Source: Owenia fusiformis
Lineage: Eukaryota > Annelida > Polychaeta > Sabellida > Oweniidae
Length of the DNA: 64,000 bases
Assembly (NCBI GenBank): GCA_903813345.2
Contig: CAIIXF020000009.1
Span: 32,460,740-32,524,739, forward strand
Direction: 5' to 3'
Below are positions 1 to 11,560 of the stretch, piece by piece. The position numbers were made by a program, and so were the translations under genes. Positions within the stretch are counted from its first letter, which is position 1; each line of letters starts with the position of its first letter. The notes beneath the pieces were generated by a model. The model had not been told where the DNA came from. It searched no databases and saw nothing but the letters and a program-made list of their open reading frames with translations.

Positions 1-3000
1 TTTTAAGCTAAGTCTGTCTATTTTGAGCATTTACCCTGCTAAAAATAACTCTGAAGTAGCTAGTATCCTTTTAGGTTTAATAAATGTGTCAATTCCATTA
101 ATCCCTTGTCATTTTTCTATTTCTCAAAAACAAGATAATAGCATGAGTAGACTTGTATAATCTACAGTAAGGTGTACTATAGGATGGCAGAATGTTTATT
201 ACGAAACACTTTAGCTGGAGCTAAAATTGTAATTTATCACAATACAATTAGTAAACAATCCGGGAATAAGACCCAGGGCAAAGTTGTTTTAATAAAGATC
301 ACAATAATATCATCAATTTACAGAAGAATTCTCAAGGGGATTACATGATTAATTAGGTTGCAATGACCTTACTTTTAATGACATAATTTTTGCCCTAGAT
401 TTCTCTTAAGTGAATGGAAATTCTAGTTAGCCATTCTGATTTTTAATTAATTAAGAAATCACATAAATGGCTAAATTATAATACCTAAAATCTTTACTTC
501 TAGAATTACTTGTAGAATGTGTCGCAATATTAGAATATTCAGATTTCAGATTCAGATTTCAGATATTTATTACTATTTTGAAAAACATACATGACATTCA
601 ATACAACATGATGCTCTCAAGAGCATATATGTTGGTTTTAACTGGACAGAAATGGGTCAGTTCCGCCAAAAGGTTAGAATATTGTGTCACAATATCAGAA
701 TATACATCTAGCACATAACTTATTTATAGTAGAAATATTTTTATATTCATTCATTCTGTATTACTACTTTTATAAACACCAAGCAGCTATATTCTAATAT
801 AAATACAAAATACAACGCAACTCATTTTTTCCCAATTTTTTAAAATATTCAATACTTCCAAAAAGTGCTTATATTGTTATGAAAAATTCAATACTTCCAA
901 AAAGTCCTTAAATTAAAACAACAGTTAAACAAATATAAAGCAGGAATCCATGGCCACTGGGGGGTCAGTGGAATTTGTTAGTGCAAACTCTACGAGTAGC
1001 TAGAGATAGACAAGGGACATGTATATAATTTAATCTTAAATGATACTCAAAAAGATAAAAATCAAAAATATCAAGGGAACTATAATATATGCAATATCGA
1101 AACCAAAAGGAACACTGATTAGCATTTGCTAGATGTCTCTTGTTTATGATAATTTTTGTACCTCAAGTTCCTGGAGCAAAGTATGATTATTGAACCATTC
1201 TTAATTCATATTGACTCTCCTGTCAAAAATATCCAAATCTGAAAAGATGCTGTTCCCATAGGAACTGAACTCAGACTGAAGCATTAATCTAACAAAGACG
1301 ACTACATAGGTATACAAGTGCAAATAAGAAATACTTAAACAATACAGGATGTTTTTAGTCTATTCTATATGTACACATATTTTAGCCTATTATAGAACCA
1401 GGCCCGTAGCCAGGGGGGTTCGCGAGTGTTTGGGCGAATCCCCCCCCCTCTGGCCAAACATTCTTTCAAAATCATGAAGTTTTTCAACATTTTGAGCACT
1501 TCTCAAGTGATTTTAGCCATACTTGGGCCAAAATTGTCAAATGTGAACCCCCCCCCTGGAAATTTTTGAAAACTAAACCCCCTTGGCAAATCCTGGCTAC
1601 GGGCCTGGAGAACATATGTCGAATTCCAACAAACAATAAAATTACGTTCAGATGATGAATCAAGATTACATTTCCACATTTCTAAACTTTCATGCACTTT
1701 TAGTAAACCATACACTGAAATAATAATTCTTAGAAAACTGTCTGAAAGGAATACTTTCCTACTCTTATTATTTTTTTCAAATTAGTTTTGAAACGAAAGA
1801 TCACCCATATGAGCAAAATGATGTAACAAATGTGAAATCTAATATTTCCTTCGCTTTCAAGTTGGGAAAATCAAGTGCTCTAGCTAATATAATTGACGAT
1901 TCCAAGATTTTATTACTTTAAAGGTTGTAATACGATAATGTTAAGTTATTTGTTCTATAGAGGTCAGCATGTACTGTTGTTATTAGGTTATGTATTACTC
2001 GAGTCTCTAGCCAATAACTTTGCCAGAGATCACCACATTTGGATCGCTGTGTACTCTAAAGTTTCAAGTCGTGGTGACTATCATTTTTAATTTTATTTGA
2101 AAAACATTTGTGATGATATAAAATGGAATTGATGAGTGAGCGATGTCAAAAATGAGATATAACATAAAATTCATAACATTCTCAAAGCATTCAAAGCGTG
2201 TAATATAAATCGTTAATTTTGTTTCTGTTAGTGATGTGATTGACAAATCATCAATGATGACATGACATGGTTGATCTCGGGTCGAAGACCTATAAAAATA
2301 ACTTCAAGTTCATCTTTATATGACCATAAGGTCATACACTGAGATGTTATTCCCCTCTATTATCATTCAGAATCCAAGGGGAGGGGCTTCCCAAATGTTT
2401 TTGACATAGGGCAGTGAGTACTCAGTGAGATGCCTGGATAAGACGGTGCATAACAACAACATCTCATTTGGTCATTATCACTCTTCAGATCTATCTTTTT
2501 GTTTTTTGAATGTACATAAATCTAATGTAATAAATGTAGTGATAATTGATGTGTAGTTCAACATGTTCAAAGTTTCACATAACAGTTTGAGAATTTCTGA
2601 AGATTTCATATCATTCTTACTGTTCAGAAGAAATACAACATATATATCTGCTTTATAGCAGTATTCAAAGACCACATTAGTCTACATGGGTTCTTATCTA
2701 GTTTCTCCAACTTACAGAGAGTGTATATAGCGTGTAGTTAAATCTTATCTCCAAGAAACATTTTTATCTCAATTTCAGAAATTTCAGATTCTTTGGTCCA
2801 GATCATTCTTTGCATACAATTGATGATTATGTAATACAGTAACAAACATTGATTTTAGCATGTTATATTGAGGGCATTTTATGTGACAAAATTAATAAAT
2901 CGATCGAACGACAAGAAAGAACTGAGTGTTATGAAAAACTGTTGATTGATGTAAAGTTCAGTACAATGCCACGGGTGATTTATGGCCTTTTCCTTTGTTT

Positions 3001-3546
3001 GATTTCAAAGACCAAGAAGCAATATGCTGTAAAAATCAATCTGAGGTTGAGACAAGTCTTAGAGTTTTACTTTTGCTATGCTCAAAATTATACTGAATAT
3101 TCACTTTTTATCGACTTCACTTAATATCATTTCGATAACTTTTCACTTTTACCTAACAGGAAAATCATAACTATTAGTTGAGAGGCTTAATTTTCTAAAA
3201 CTACAATCTATTCTATGAAACCAATCACCCTGCAGTGTTCTCCTAGTATAATGACAGAGAGTTACAAAAGGCACGTAATGAAACAAAAAAACAAGTTATG
3301 TAAGGCCTTTTGTATAACATTGAACTGATGGTAATTTCATCTGATAACCATGAGCTTTCCTAAAAGCAAGTAATTTAATATGATGTCAAAGTGTTCTAAC
3401 GTTCAATGCAAAACTGAAAATACAATATATTTTATCCCTATATGAAAAGTAGGTTCATTTAAAGGTGAATGATATCAGTTTTTAATACTAATCTTATCTC
3501 TTCATAAATTCTGGATCAATTTTTTGTGGTTGAATAAAGAGAATAC
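1..3546. other. Non-coding, presumed intron after exon E
   Basis: Apart from the MITE at 1398-1608 I see AT-rich sequence with small direct repeats (AATTCAATACTTCCAAAAAG near 847 and 886). No exon with the phase needed after exon E could be supported. An 88-codon plus-strand stretch at 2849-3124 lacks an ATG. Confidence 0.5.
1398..1608. mobile_element. 211-bp MITE with 17-bp perfect terminal inverted repeats
   Basis: The ends are CCAGGCCCGTAGCCAGG at 1398-1414 and its exact reverse complement at 1592-1608. They are flanked on both sides by AGAA (1394-1397 and 1609-1612), a possible 4-bp target duplication. Subterminal C/G runs are inverted too. No coding capacity. Confidence 0.75.
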
Positions 3547-3601
3547 CTGTGATATGTGCCTCTCCCCATGTGCTAAATTGGTAGATCTGGAGGGAGACTG
3601 G
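3547..3601 (-). CDS. Exon E of unrecognised minus-strand gene (internal, 55 nt)
   Basis: On the minus strand the segment follows a pyrimidine-bearing acceptor (ccttttctgaaaatttag) and ends at CACAG|gtattc. Read in phase 0, which is the phase left by exon D, it is open over its whole length and gives PVSLQIYQFSTWGEAHIT plus one base, so it ends in phase 1. The intron to exon D is 355 bp. The peptide is more hydrophobic and ordered-looking than the preceding exons and may be the start of a folded domain, but I recognise no family. The next exon should begin with two bases completing a codon; I found no convincing one between here and position 1, so the gene probably runs off the low-coordinate edge. 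The evidence is phase continuity and splice signals only. Confidence 0.6.
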
Positions 3602-3956
3602 CTAAATTTTCAGAAAAGGGATACACTTTTTCATTGAGGAACTTAACTTAAGACATGCAACAGATGGAGATAATTCACTTGCAGAAGACCAATGACAAAA
3701 GAAATTCCCAAAAGATAGCCTCCATATTCCAAATTGCATCATTTCAAGGGATCCTTATATTTCTCCAAAACAAGGCAAGAGTATGAGGCTGGCCTAATGA
3801 TACTAATTACTAGCATGGTCCCCCATACAATAAAAAAAATATAGGCAATTAATTCAGATGTATCGCAGTTTCATTTGTCTATCTTTGATAGATGAATGGA
3901 CAGAAAATCAAATTGATGAGTGAAAAATTCCAATAAGACTTTAACCTCTGACTTAC

Positions 3957-4069
3957 CGTTTTCTCTGGTGACGATACATAAAGATGTTTGGTAGAGTGTG
4001 GTGGAGAGTTGGCATGCAACTTCCTGATTTCCTGAGGCGTTTCACCCTCATCTAACGTCCAGGCAGACC
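3957..4069 (-). CDS. Exon D of unrecognised minus-strand gene (shared internal exon, 113 nt)
   Basis: The minus-strand exon starts after aatatacttgcag and ends at AAAACG|gtaagt, a near-consensus donor. It begins with GG (phase 1) and reads SAWTLDEGETPQEIRKLHAN followed by SPPHSTKHLYVSSPEKT, ending exactly on a codon boundary. Base composition is clearly richer in GC than the flanking introns. It has SP motifs (NSPPHS, SSPEK) typical of proline-directed phosphorylation sites and no hydrophobic segment, which suggests a cytosolic, largely disordered region. It accepts all three upstream exons A, B and C in frame: G|GG gives Gly after A or B, A|GG gives Arg after C. This makes it the junction exon common to the long and short forms. 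No family was recognised. Confidence 0.78.
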
Positions 4070-4606
4070 CTGCAAGTATATTAAAGCAAGGTTGATAAAA
4101 TGAATATTTTTGCAAAAAAATTTGTCCTAAAATGCCCAAAACAATCTATATAGATTTTCAAGGCATAATATAACAAACGATGAACCTAAAACATTAAAAT
4201 AAATGTATCACCCCCAATGACAATTATCATTGTCATACGTTTCAGTCTCTGTGTGACATTTATGTATGATATACCAAAATATAGTGTAAATATAATAATT
4301 CGCAGATCAAGAATCCATAAATGAAGGATAAAGAACATGCAGTATGGTTTGTTGCAGTTTGTAGATAAAACAAATGACAAATTCAAAGATGTCTCTTCCT
4401 TGCTCATCGCTGGCCAAAGCTACTTTTTGCATGTTTTCACATTAGCATAAAATAGACTGTATTAACACCCTATGCGCTAAGTTATATGCCATTTGTGAAG
4501 CCAATGACAAAATATTTCAATTGCACCCTACCAGGTTCTCCTTGTGACCCCTGAATATTTGGTAAGATAGTTGGTACAGATTGTGTGACAGTTACTGGAC
4601 AGCACC

Positions 4607-4613
4607 CCGATAT
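4607..4613. repeat. Left target-site duplication CCGATAT
   Basis: CCGATAT precedes the CAGAG terminus at 4614 and is repeated exactly at 5380-5386 after the CTCTG terminus, defining a 7-bp target duplication. Confidence 0.8.
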
Positions 4614-5379
4614 CAGAGATCACGGTAGACCTTCGCCATTCGCCAATCGCGAATTTTCGAAAGAGGTGGCGAAAAATATGTAAAGGTATTTCGCAGTTAT
4701 GGCGAATTAGAGGTGTCACGGTTTCCCGCTATTGGACCGAATTTCGGTCCAGATGCTTCGGTTCGGGACATGGGACAGAAAGGGTTAATATCGGTACATA
4801 GATTCCTTCCCTAAAATGCATAAAAACGTGTATAAATAGCGAGGAACACCTCCGATTTCGTTCTGAAAAATTAAATATTTTCACTTACCTCGTACCTAGA
4901 TTACACTTCTTTGCATTGAAAAGTGTTATTAACGGACCCGCGATTTCAGGTAGATGGTAATGGTTGTTCGTAAATTTCTTCAGCGTCGTTCGCAAATCGA
5001 GTGCATTATCAGTATGCCGGATGTAGGAGAGAAATTGAAAAATCGAGCCGGCATTTAAGTCGAAAAAGTCGGCAGTTTGGAAGTATTTTGGGACTCCGAT
5101 ATCACAAGGTAAACGAATTGGTGCAGACTATGTAAAATGCCGATCACATTCGCGGCAGATGCTTTACATTCAATTTTAATTGACGTTTTTTTATTTCTGA
5201 ATATGATTTTGAAAAGTGAAACTGAAAGTGAAACTGTCATCATCAGACATTGCATCATTTTTAATGTTCCCTTTTTTACAGTTTTTCAAAATGGCTAATT
5301 CATATTTTGGTTGGCGAAAATTTTTTTGGAAGATTTAGCCACAATGGCTAACAAGTTTTTTCAACTATCGTGATCTCTG
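4614..5379 (-). mobile_element. Non-autonomous hAT-like element, copy 1 (766 bp, inverted relative to copy 2)
   Basis: Terminal inverted repeats CAGAGATCACGGTAG and CTATCGTGATCTCTG are flanked by the 7-bp duplication CCGATAT. The body is a near-identical reverse-complement match to 39339-40086. Its internal ORF, on the minus strand, is damaged: relative to copy 2 it has a 30-nt insertion (in frame) and a 13-nt deletion of GGTGTAATATCAC that shifts the frame, flanked by a short CAC microhomology. The CAGAG-type terminus is hAT-like, although hAT elements normally give 8-bp duplications. Both copies here give exactly 7. Confidence 0.8.
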
Positions 5380-5438
5380 CCGATATATCTCAGGGTTGGT
5401 CAGATACGATTATGACGTCATAGACAAAATATCTTATC

Positions 5439-5562
5439 TATGATGAACACCTATGAAAGAAGAATACTTCTGTATGATGAACACCTATGAAAGAAAAATA
5501 CTTAAATATGATGAACACCTATGAAAGAAGGATACTTCTGTATGATGAACACCAATGACAAA
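5439..5562. repeat. 34-bp minisatellite, 4 copies
   Basis: Units start at 5439, 5473, 5507 and 5541 with TATGATGAACACCTATGAAA. Spacing is exactly 34 bp. Confidence 0.85.
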
Positions 5563-5944
5563 TAACCAACTAGAGTACAGTATATTCCAAAAGAAGAGCA
5601 ATGAGTGCTTAGTATGATATATCAAAATTTCCCCATCAATCCACACATTTCTAGTCAAAACACATTATTTGCCAGAATTAAACCAGAATAAAAAATTAAG
5701 GTGGCATACTGCCCAAAGGCAAAAAATGCTCTGTATGACCAAAACATGAGTCACCATAGCAACAATAACTTTTGATTTAAAGCATAACACAATTATATTT
5801 TGATCTCAATACACAAATATTTCCTCTATATTCTGCGTGAGTTTCAACTTATCAATAAGAACATTGAAATGTGATAAAATGAGATCATATTTGCATGGAC
5901 TTATTGAACGCAGGGTATATTGTTCATCCTGATCCACATATAGA

Positions 5945-6352
5945 GAAACCTGTGTAAGTGGAACACCTTTGGTTCTGCCAAAACATGTTCCACTTGCAAG
6001 GTGTTCCACTTACAGAGGTAATGGTGTCACAGGGATTTGTAAGAACATGTTGGATCATCGATCTTACAAACTTGGTCTAATGAACTCAGTTTTTGCAATC
6101 AAGTCTGAAATAAACAGCAAGGAGTATTATCTGAAGGTGGCATCCTACACTTATATCTACAGGAGGCATATTTACTTAATTATCAAGTTGGCTTGTTTTT
6201 CTGGCCCAAAAATCACAGTAGGAGGTTATATAAAATCGATAATCATTATGATCATCATTATTTTATGTCAATGGGTTTAAAAAGTAGGAAAAAAGTGTTC
6301 TAATTGCGAGGTGTTATTCTTACAGATATCTTCCACTAAGCAGGTTTTACTG
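5945..6352. mobile_element. Putative 0.4-kb inverted-repeat element with AAACCTG ends
   Basis: Left end GAAACCTGTGTAAGTGGAA and right end TTCCACTAAGCAGGTTTT are imperfect inverted repeats. Close to the left end a second palindrome (arms 5949-5970 and 5998-6019) repeats the GTAAGTGGAACACC motif. The same motif recurs as a short array at 48832-48935. Confidence 0.45.
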
Positions 6353-6405
6353 TGCGTATCTTTTAAGAATTTCAAAATGAGAGAAATAGTATAGCAACTG
6401 TTGAA

Positions 6406-6530
6406 CAAGGCATTAACATGCAAAATGTCACCACATGTCAATTGTTACAGATGCTTGTCACCGAACAACAACTGTTGTCCACCAAAAAGTTGGAGACAAT
6501 AACAATATGTCGCCATTTTTGATGGTGACA
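6406..6530 (+). repeat. Dispersed GGCATTAACATG family, copy 1
   Basis: Family structure: a 5' block CAAGGCATTAACATGCAAAA followed by a TGTCACCACCTG block, a variable middle of CCAAACACC/CCAACTG units, a conserved AAAAGTTGGAGAC block, and a 3' hairpin TGTCACCAC-TTGT-GGTGGTGACA. This copy has most blocks, with a decayed hairpin. All copies in the window face the same way. The block-array-hairpin layout resembles short Helitron-derived (HINE/DINE-like) repeats, but this is only a structural analogy. Confidence 0.7.
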
Positions 6531-7545
6531 TCATCACCATTATGACATATGAAGCATGCATGAAACCTACCATTTTTACAACCAAGTAAGCGTAGAAACT
6601 CTTTTCCCAGTGTGTCAAAACTCGCTCTTCTTTTTTGCATTTTGTTTTATTGAATAGAACCGATGTAATAATATTCCAAATCAGTTATATATCCATAGCT
6701 ATCCAATTTTTGCATAATCCTATATTCATGTTATCAAAAATGATCTGACAGAAAAAAGAAGACTACATTTGTATTTCACAACGTAGATTCCTAAATCAAA
6801 TCTTCGTGTTCTTGTCTATCTTCCTTTTTCCAACTTGAATGTGTTCTGAGACGTATTCAGCTATTCCTAGATAAACTTCCAGCTTATCACTTCTCTAAAT
6901 GATGAACAAACATTGCGATACAATAAACCATAAATAGTACAATTTTAATGATAGGGAAAATTGTAACAAAATGGTATAATCTTATGTGAATTGAACTGCA
7001 AGGCATTCCAATTAATGTAATAAATTATGATGACAATTATAACATTCGTATTGACCTCAACTTATTCTTACGTAGGCCCTTGAATCTAAATCCTCCAGGA
7101 TCTCTAAAAATTCAATAAAAAACCAATCTGTGGTAGATTATATGTCAAGGCTCACTGTAACTATAAGTTGTGATTCCTTTAGTAAGATATTCATAACACC
7201 ACTTAAAAATACATTTTGGAATTTGGGAATTGGAAGCAAATTTTTCAAGGGTGCAAACTGCAGACGCCTGTAACAATTAATGGGTAACCTTGATTCTATA
7301 TTTGTTCTATAATCAATCTAATTTCTCAAATCAACTGATAACCTGGGAGATAATTACATCAATACTTTGTGTAAATTTAATTGACACAAATCGTAGACGC
7401 ACACAACAGGGATTGAGCTAAAGACATTATCTGACAGCAGGTCTCCCAGATCAGTTCTATTTCATTAAACCAGCATGTGCAATAAAGCGAATGGGAGAAC
7501 TGGGGGGGGGGATGTGGGTCTAGGTGGCTTCATGCGTGACTAAGA

Positions 7546-7680
7546 CGAGGCATTAACATGCAAAATATCACCACCTGCCATTTGTTACAGGCACCAACCA
7601 CCAAATGCCAAACACCAACTGCAGCCACAGAAAGTTGGAGATTAATACAATATGTCACCACTTGTGGCGCGCGGTGACAT
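7546..7680 (+). repeat. Dispersed GGCATTAACATG family, copy 2
   Basis: This is a full copy with a well-preserved 3' hairpin (TGTCACCACTTGTGGCGCGC then GGTGACA), expanded by a GCGC insertion in the distal arm. Confidence 0.75.
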
Positions 7681-8379
7681 GAAAATCATCAATACAGGGA
7701 AAGACACAAATGCTATACAGTGTATATACAAATGTACTTTAATAGTTAATACACATAGAATTAATAAGATGGTGAAGAAATCTGATATCTGGTTCACCTA
7801 TTGATAAATCAGTTTACAGAGAAGATGCCAGGTATATGCCAATATCTCTAAGACTAATCAACACAAGGGCGTTGGGCTTATCAATGATAAACATGTCTTC
7901 TACTTCCTTTTCAAATCATCTTGCAGTTTTTCATTTATTTCATTTTTAGGTCTTTTTAGTATTAAAACTTTCAAATGGTCTTTCTTAGTCTTAGTATGGT
8001 AATTACTTCTACCCTCTAGGCTTTATGGTACTTTAAAGATGTGACAAGTATTACGTTTTGTGTCAATTTGGACCACCTGAGCCACTCTTTCTCATTCACA
8101 AAGGCTTCCAAGAAATGGAAAAAAGTACAAAACCACATTATGGATGTCCTACAGGGTATTGAACTCCTTATCAGATATCTTGGAAAATCAGTCTGAGCAA
8201 AACGTAAATCATACATATAGTTCTGCAAATGTTTGAAAGATGGCGTATAAATACTGCTGAAAAAGTCATAGAATAAGTATCTATGGTAAAAATGAGTATA
8301 CCATAATTGAAAAATGCACTGTGGTCAACCAAAAGCCTAAAAAGATAAGTTTAGGAAATCAAGGCAATTAGTAAGTTAA

Positions 8380-9839
8380 CCCAGCCTTTCAGTAGGTTCG
8401 CTTTAGGTGATATATTTAACTTAGGATTTCTAGGTTCGCTTTAGGTAGTTCCCCATATAAAAACTCCATTGGTAGGTTCGCTTTAGGCGATGTTCAAATA
8501 TGCTAATTAGGTCTAGGTTTACTTTAGGTGATCACCTAAAGTGAACCTATAACTACCTATAACTACCTAAAACTACCTAAAGCGAACCTAGGTAGGTTCG
8601 CTTTAGGTAATTATAGGTTCGCTCTAGGTAATTATAGGTTCACTTTAGGTGGTCACCTAAAGCGAACCTGAATCTAATTAGCATATTTGAACATCGCCTT
8701 AAGTGAACCTAAAACTACCTAAAGCGAACCTACGTAGGTTCGCATTAGGTAAATAATTCCAAGGGCTGGGTTGGCTTTAGACCACCCAGCAGCTGGGTGA
8801 CTTGATTTGTTGATTTGAACTGTTTATATATTTCTCACACATTTTGATGCATATATTCTCACGCAAGTACATTTATTTACAATGATGGTCCTAAGCTGGC
8901 CTATGGAGGTAGCCGGGTGTCTGGACCCTACAAACTTGTGAACTGTATAGGCTATATGTCAACTGTTTATTTATTTCTCACACATTTTGATGCTTAGTTT
9001 ATCACTCAGGTACATTTATTTAAAATTCCTCCTACTATAATTGCATGCTTTTATAACACTTAACCTCTTGAATACCAGCCTCTAAAAAGGGTTTGAAACC
9101 AGAGTATTGTTTATTTTTTGCCATTTTTTTTTTATATTTACATCTAAAAACACAACAGTTGATGTTTGATTTCATAAGAATAGTAAACATAGACCCATTA
9201 CATTCATTTTAAAACATCATTTGTGAAGATTAGATAAAAATTGCCAAAGTTAGAGCAGTTTTAGTGAAAAATTCTGTGACAGATATATCCGTCATTCTGG
9301 GTATTCAAGAGGTTAAAATAATATATTGATTGATCATTTATACACTTACTTACATGTACTTTGTAAATGAGCACTGATGTGATGGTCATTTCAGCATATT
9401 TCCCCATTTTCCTGGCTATTTCCAAATTTCCTGTCTAACTGATTTTAGTTTGAATATTATACCCACAATGCATTGATACTTCCTGCTATCAGCGCCCCTA
9501 GTGGCTGTGACAGAACTTCTGTTTTGTAGGTTTGCTTTAGGTAGCTTTAGGTAGCTTTGGGTTCGAACCTAAAACTACCTACAAGTTTGAAGTGTTTTAG
9601 GTAGATTTAAGATTTTTAGGTTCGCTTTAGGTAACTCTTGAAGAATGACTATGTTTTTTAGGTTCGCTTTGGGTTCGAACCTAAAACTACCTACAAGTTT
9701 TAAAGTGTGTTAGGTAGATTAGGTTCGAACCTAAAGTGAACCTACTTTTTGTAGGTTCGTTTAGGTAGTCAGCAAATTGTGGGATTCACTTTTAGGTTCG
9801 CTTTAGGTTCGAACCTACATCACCTACTGAAAGGCTGGG
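8380..9839. mobile_element. 1.46-kb fold-back element built of AGGTTCGCTTTAGGT motifs
   Basis: The outer ends CCCAGCCTTTCAGTAGGT and ACCTACTGAAAGGCTGGG are perfect inverted repeats. The left arm (8380-8775) and right arm (9520-9839) hold about twenty copies of AGGTTCGCTTTAGGT in both orientations. The left arm is itself a large imperfect palindrome, with matching blocks near 8478-8514 and 8664-8702. The middle (8776-9519) has a diverged direct repeat of an 80-bp segment (TTTCTCACACATTTTGATGC near 8830 and 8970) and no ORF. No target duplication is obvious. Confidence 0.75.
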
Positions 9840-9962
9840 AAACAACTTAAAATCTAACAGTGTTCTACCCTTAGCGAAGAGGTTAGCTCTAAGGTTAAGA
9901 TTATTTTACGGTTTAGTGGGCCCAACCCCAGAAGCCATCACAGCCAAGGATTACCGTATATA

Positions 9963-10096
9963 GACAAGGCATTAACATGCAAAATGCAACAATCTGGTAT
10001 TTGTTACAGACACCGACAGTCAAACACCAACCACCAAACACCGTCCACAAACAATTTGAGACTACAACAATGTCAATCACCACTTGTGGTAGTGAG
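9963..10096 (+). repeat. Dispersed GGCATTAACATG family, copy 3
   Basis: Both blocks are present, with CAAACACCAACCACCAAACA units in the middle. The 3' hairpin CACCACTTGTGGTAGTG is slightly decayed. It lies about 120 bp after the fold-back element. Confidence 0.72.
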
Positions 10097-10454
10097 ATAA
10101 AAAATCATCTTTCCGTTGATAACAAACTCTGGTGATCTTTACGAAAATACAAAAGCTTCCATAGTCTTTTGATGCCTATGACGATGCAACCTAAAGATTA
10201 TCATGAATTAAGAATTAATTTGGTATATTATAATTTGGGTTGCCCCTTAATAAGCCTTCTCATGTAGGAGATCTCCACTTTAAAGAAGACTCCAAGAAAT
10301 CTAAACAATCAATGTACATGTAGTTAGGATGCAATATGTTTTTTCTTCATACAGAGAGAAATATCTTTTCTCCCATGCATCACTGATTTGCATATGTCAT
10401 GAACATTTTATCTTTGTAGAGCCTAATTACAAACATGCTCGTATTTCATTCAAG

Positions 10455-10745
10455 TTTATGTAAATCAATTCATTACCTCGATCATGTGGGAGATCTTTTG
10501 GTCTTAATTGTACAAGATCAGGGGTCGAAGACTTCCCAGATCCCCCATTAAAATATGTAAATAAATTTGTTACCTGGATCTTGTAGGAGATCTCTTGGTC
10601 TTTATTTTACAAGAACAGGTGTATGACCTCCCAGATCCCAAATTCAAATATGTAAATAAAGTAATTACCTAGATTTTGTGGGAGATCTTTTGGTCTTAAC
10701 TGTACAAGGACAGGCGTTGATAACCTCCCAGCTCCTGCATCCGTA
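10455..10745. repeat. Three tandem copies of a ~96-bp unit
   Basis: Units start TTACCT at 10473, 10570 and 10665 and share GGGAGATCTTTTGGTCTTAA and ACAGG..GACCTCCCAGATCC. On the minus strand each copy ends in a donor-like AG|gtaa, and copies 1 and 3 have long open stretches, but no acceptors separate them. I treat it as a duplicated intronic segment. Confidence 0.7.
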
Positions 10746-10932
10746 ATTATAATCTTACAATTATTCAATAATGACATCATGTAGCTTTATATTTCACAGT
10801 CCATATGAATCTATGTGCATCATATGTTGGAAATATCATCACATAATTTGATGTGATCCAATTCTAATGATTTAGTCAAAATTAAGAAATTCCTTCTTGA
10901 TGATTATAATCCAAATCAGAAGTGACAATATT

Positions 10933-11403
10933 TCAAAATTTATTTGAATTTTTATTCCATTTCAGTATCCGCTGTCCATTTCGCTTCCAAACAATTTCAA
11001 ATGATAAATCTGAATCTACTATAGAGTAATGAAGCCAATAACATTGCAATGACGTCATTGAATTTTTCATAACTCCCAAAACGCCCGTCCAAAATCTGAT
11101 GAATTTATCTATTAAAATGCGAAGAAAAATAGAGTGACGGATATGAAAGGAGGTAATTACACGCCATGTCATCAATAAACAAATTGTTTTCATCAATAAT
11201 AAGGACCTTGGAAGGAACAAGACCGACATAAAAATAGAGCACTTTTTCAAAGTGTGACAAAAGCATTCAAGTTTTCTATAATTGCTGAGATAAATGGGTT
11301 TATGTTGGTGTTGTCGTTCAGGTAAGAAAGAGCATAACTGAACGACTGACTTTAGTAATATTTGCATGTTGATGGAGCAGTGCCAAAATGGTTCAAGATG
11401 CAA
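10933..11403 (-). other. 156-codon unrecognised ORF in the intron (doubtful)
   Basis: This is the longest non-tandem open frame here, running from MHLEPFWHCSINMQ to ILKWNKNSNKF. It has no recognisable domain, and a second frame is also largely open with protein-like segments, so frame choice is ambiguous. The 5' end overlaps the 22-bp minisatellite. A decayed transposon or pseudogene fragment is as likely as a gene. Confidence 0.2.
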
Positions 11404-11560
11404 TGCTAATATAGTTCAAATACCAATGCCAACATGGTTCAAGATGCTATGCTAATATAGTTCAAATAGCAATGCCAACATGGTTCAAGATGCAATGTTA
11501 ATATTGTTCAAAATAACAATGCAAATATGGTTCAAGATGCAATGCAAATATAGTTCAAAC
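11381..11560. repeat. ~22-bp minisatellite, left part
   Basis: This is an array of GCCAACATGGTTCAAGATGC and AATGCTAATATAGTTCAAAT units. It stops where the ATGGCGGCC element begins and resumes at 12901, so the element split it. Confidence 0.8.

Noticed and set aside
2849-3124. 88-codon plus-strand stretch ending LFIDFT, recalling the reverse-transcriptase FIDF.KAFD motif
   Set aside because: It lacks an ATG, the residues after FIDFT are out of register with the motif, and no other RT block is nearby.
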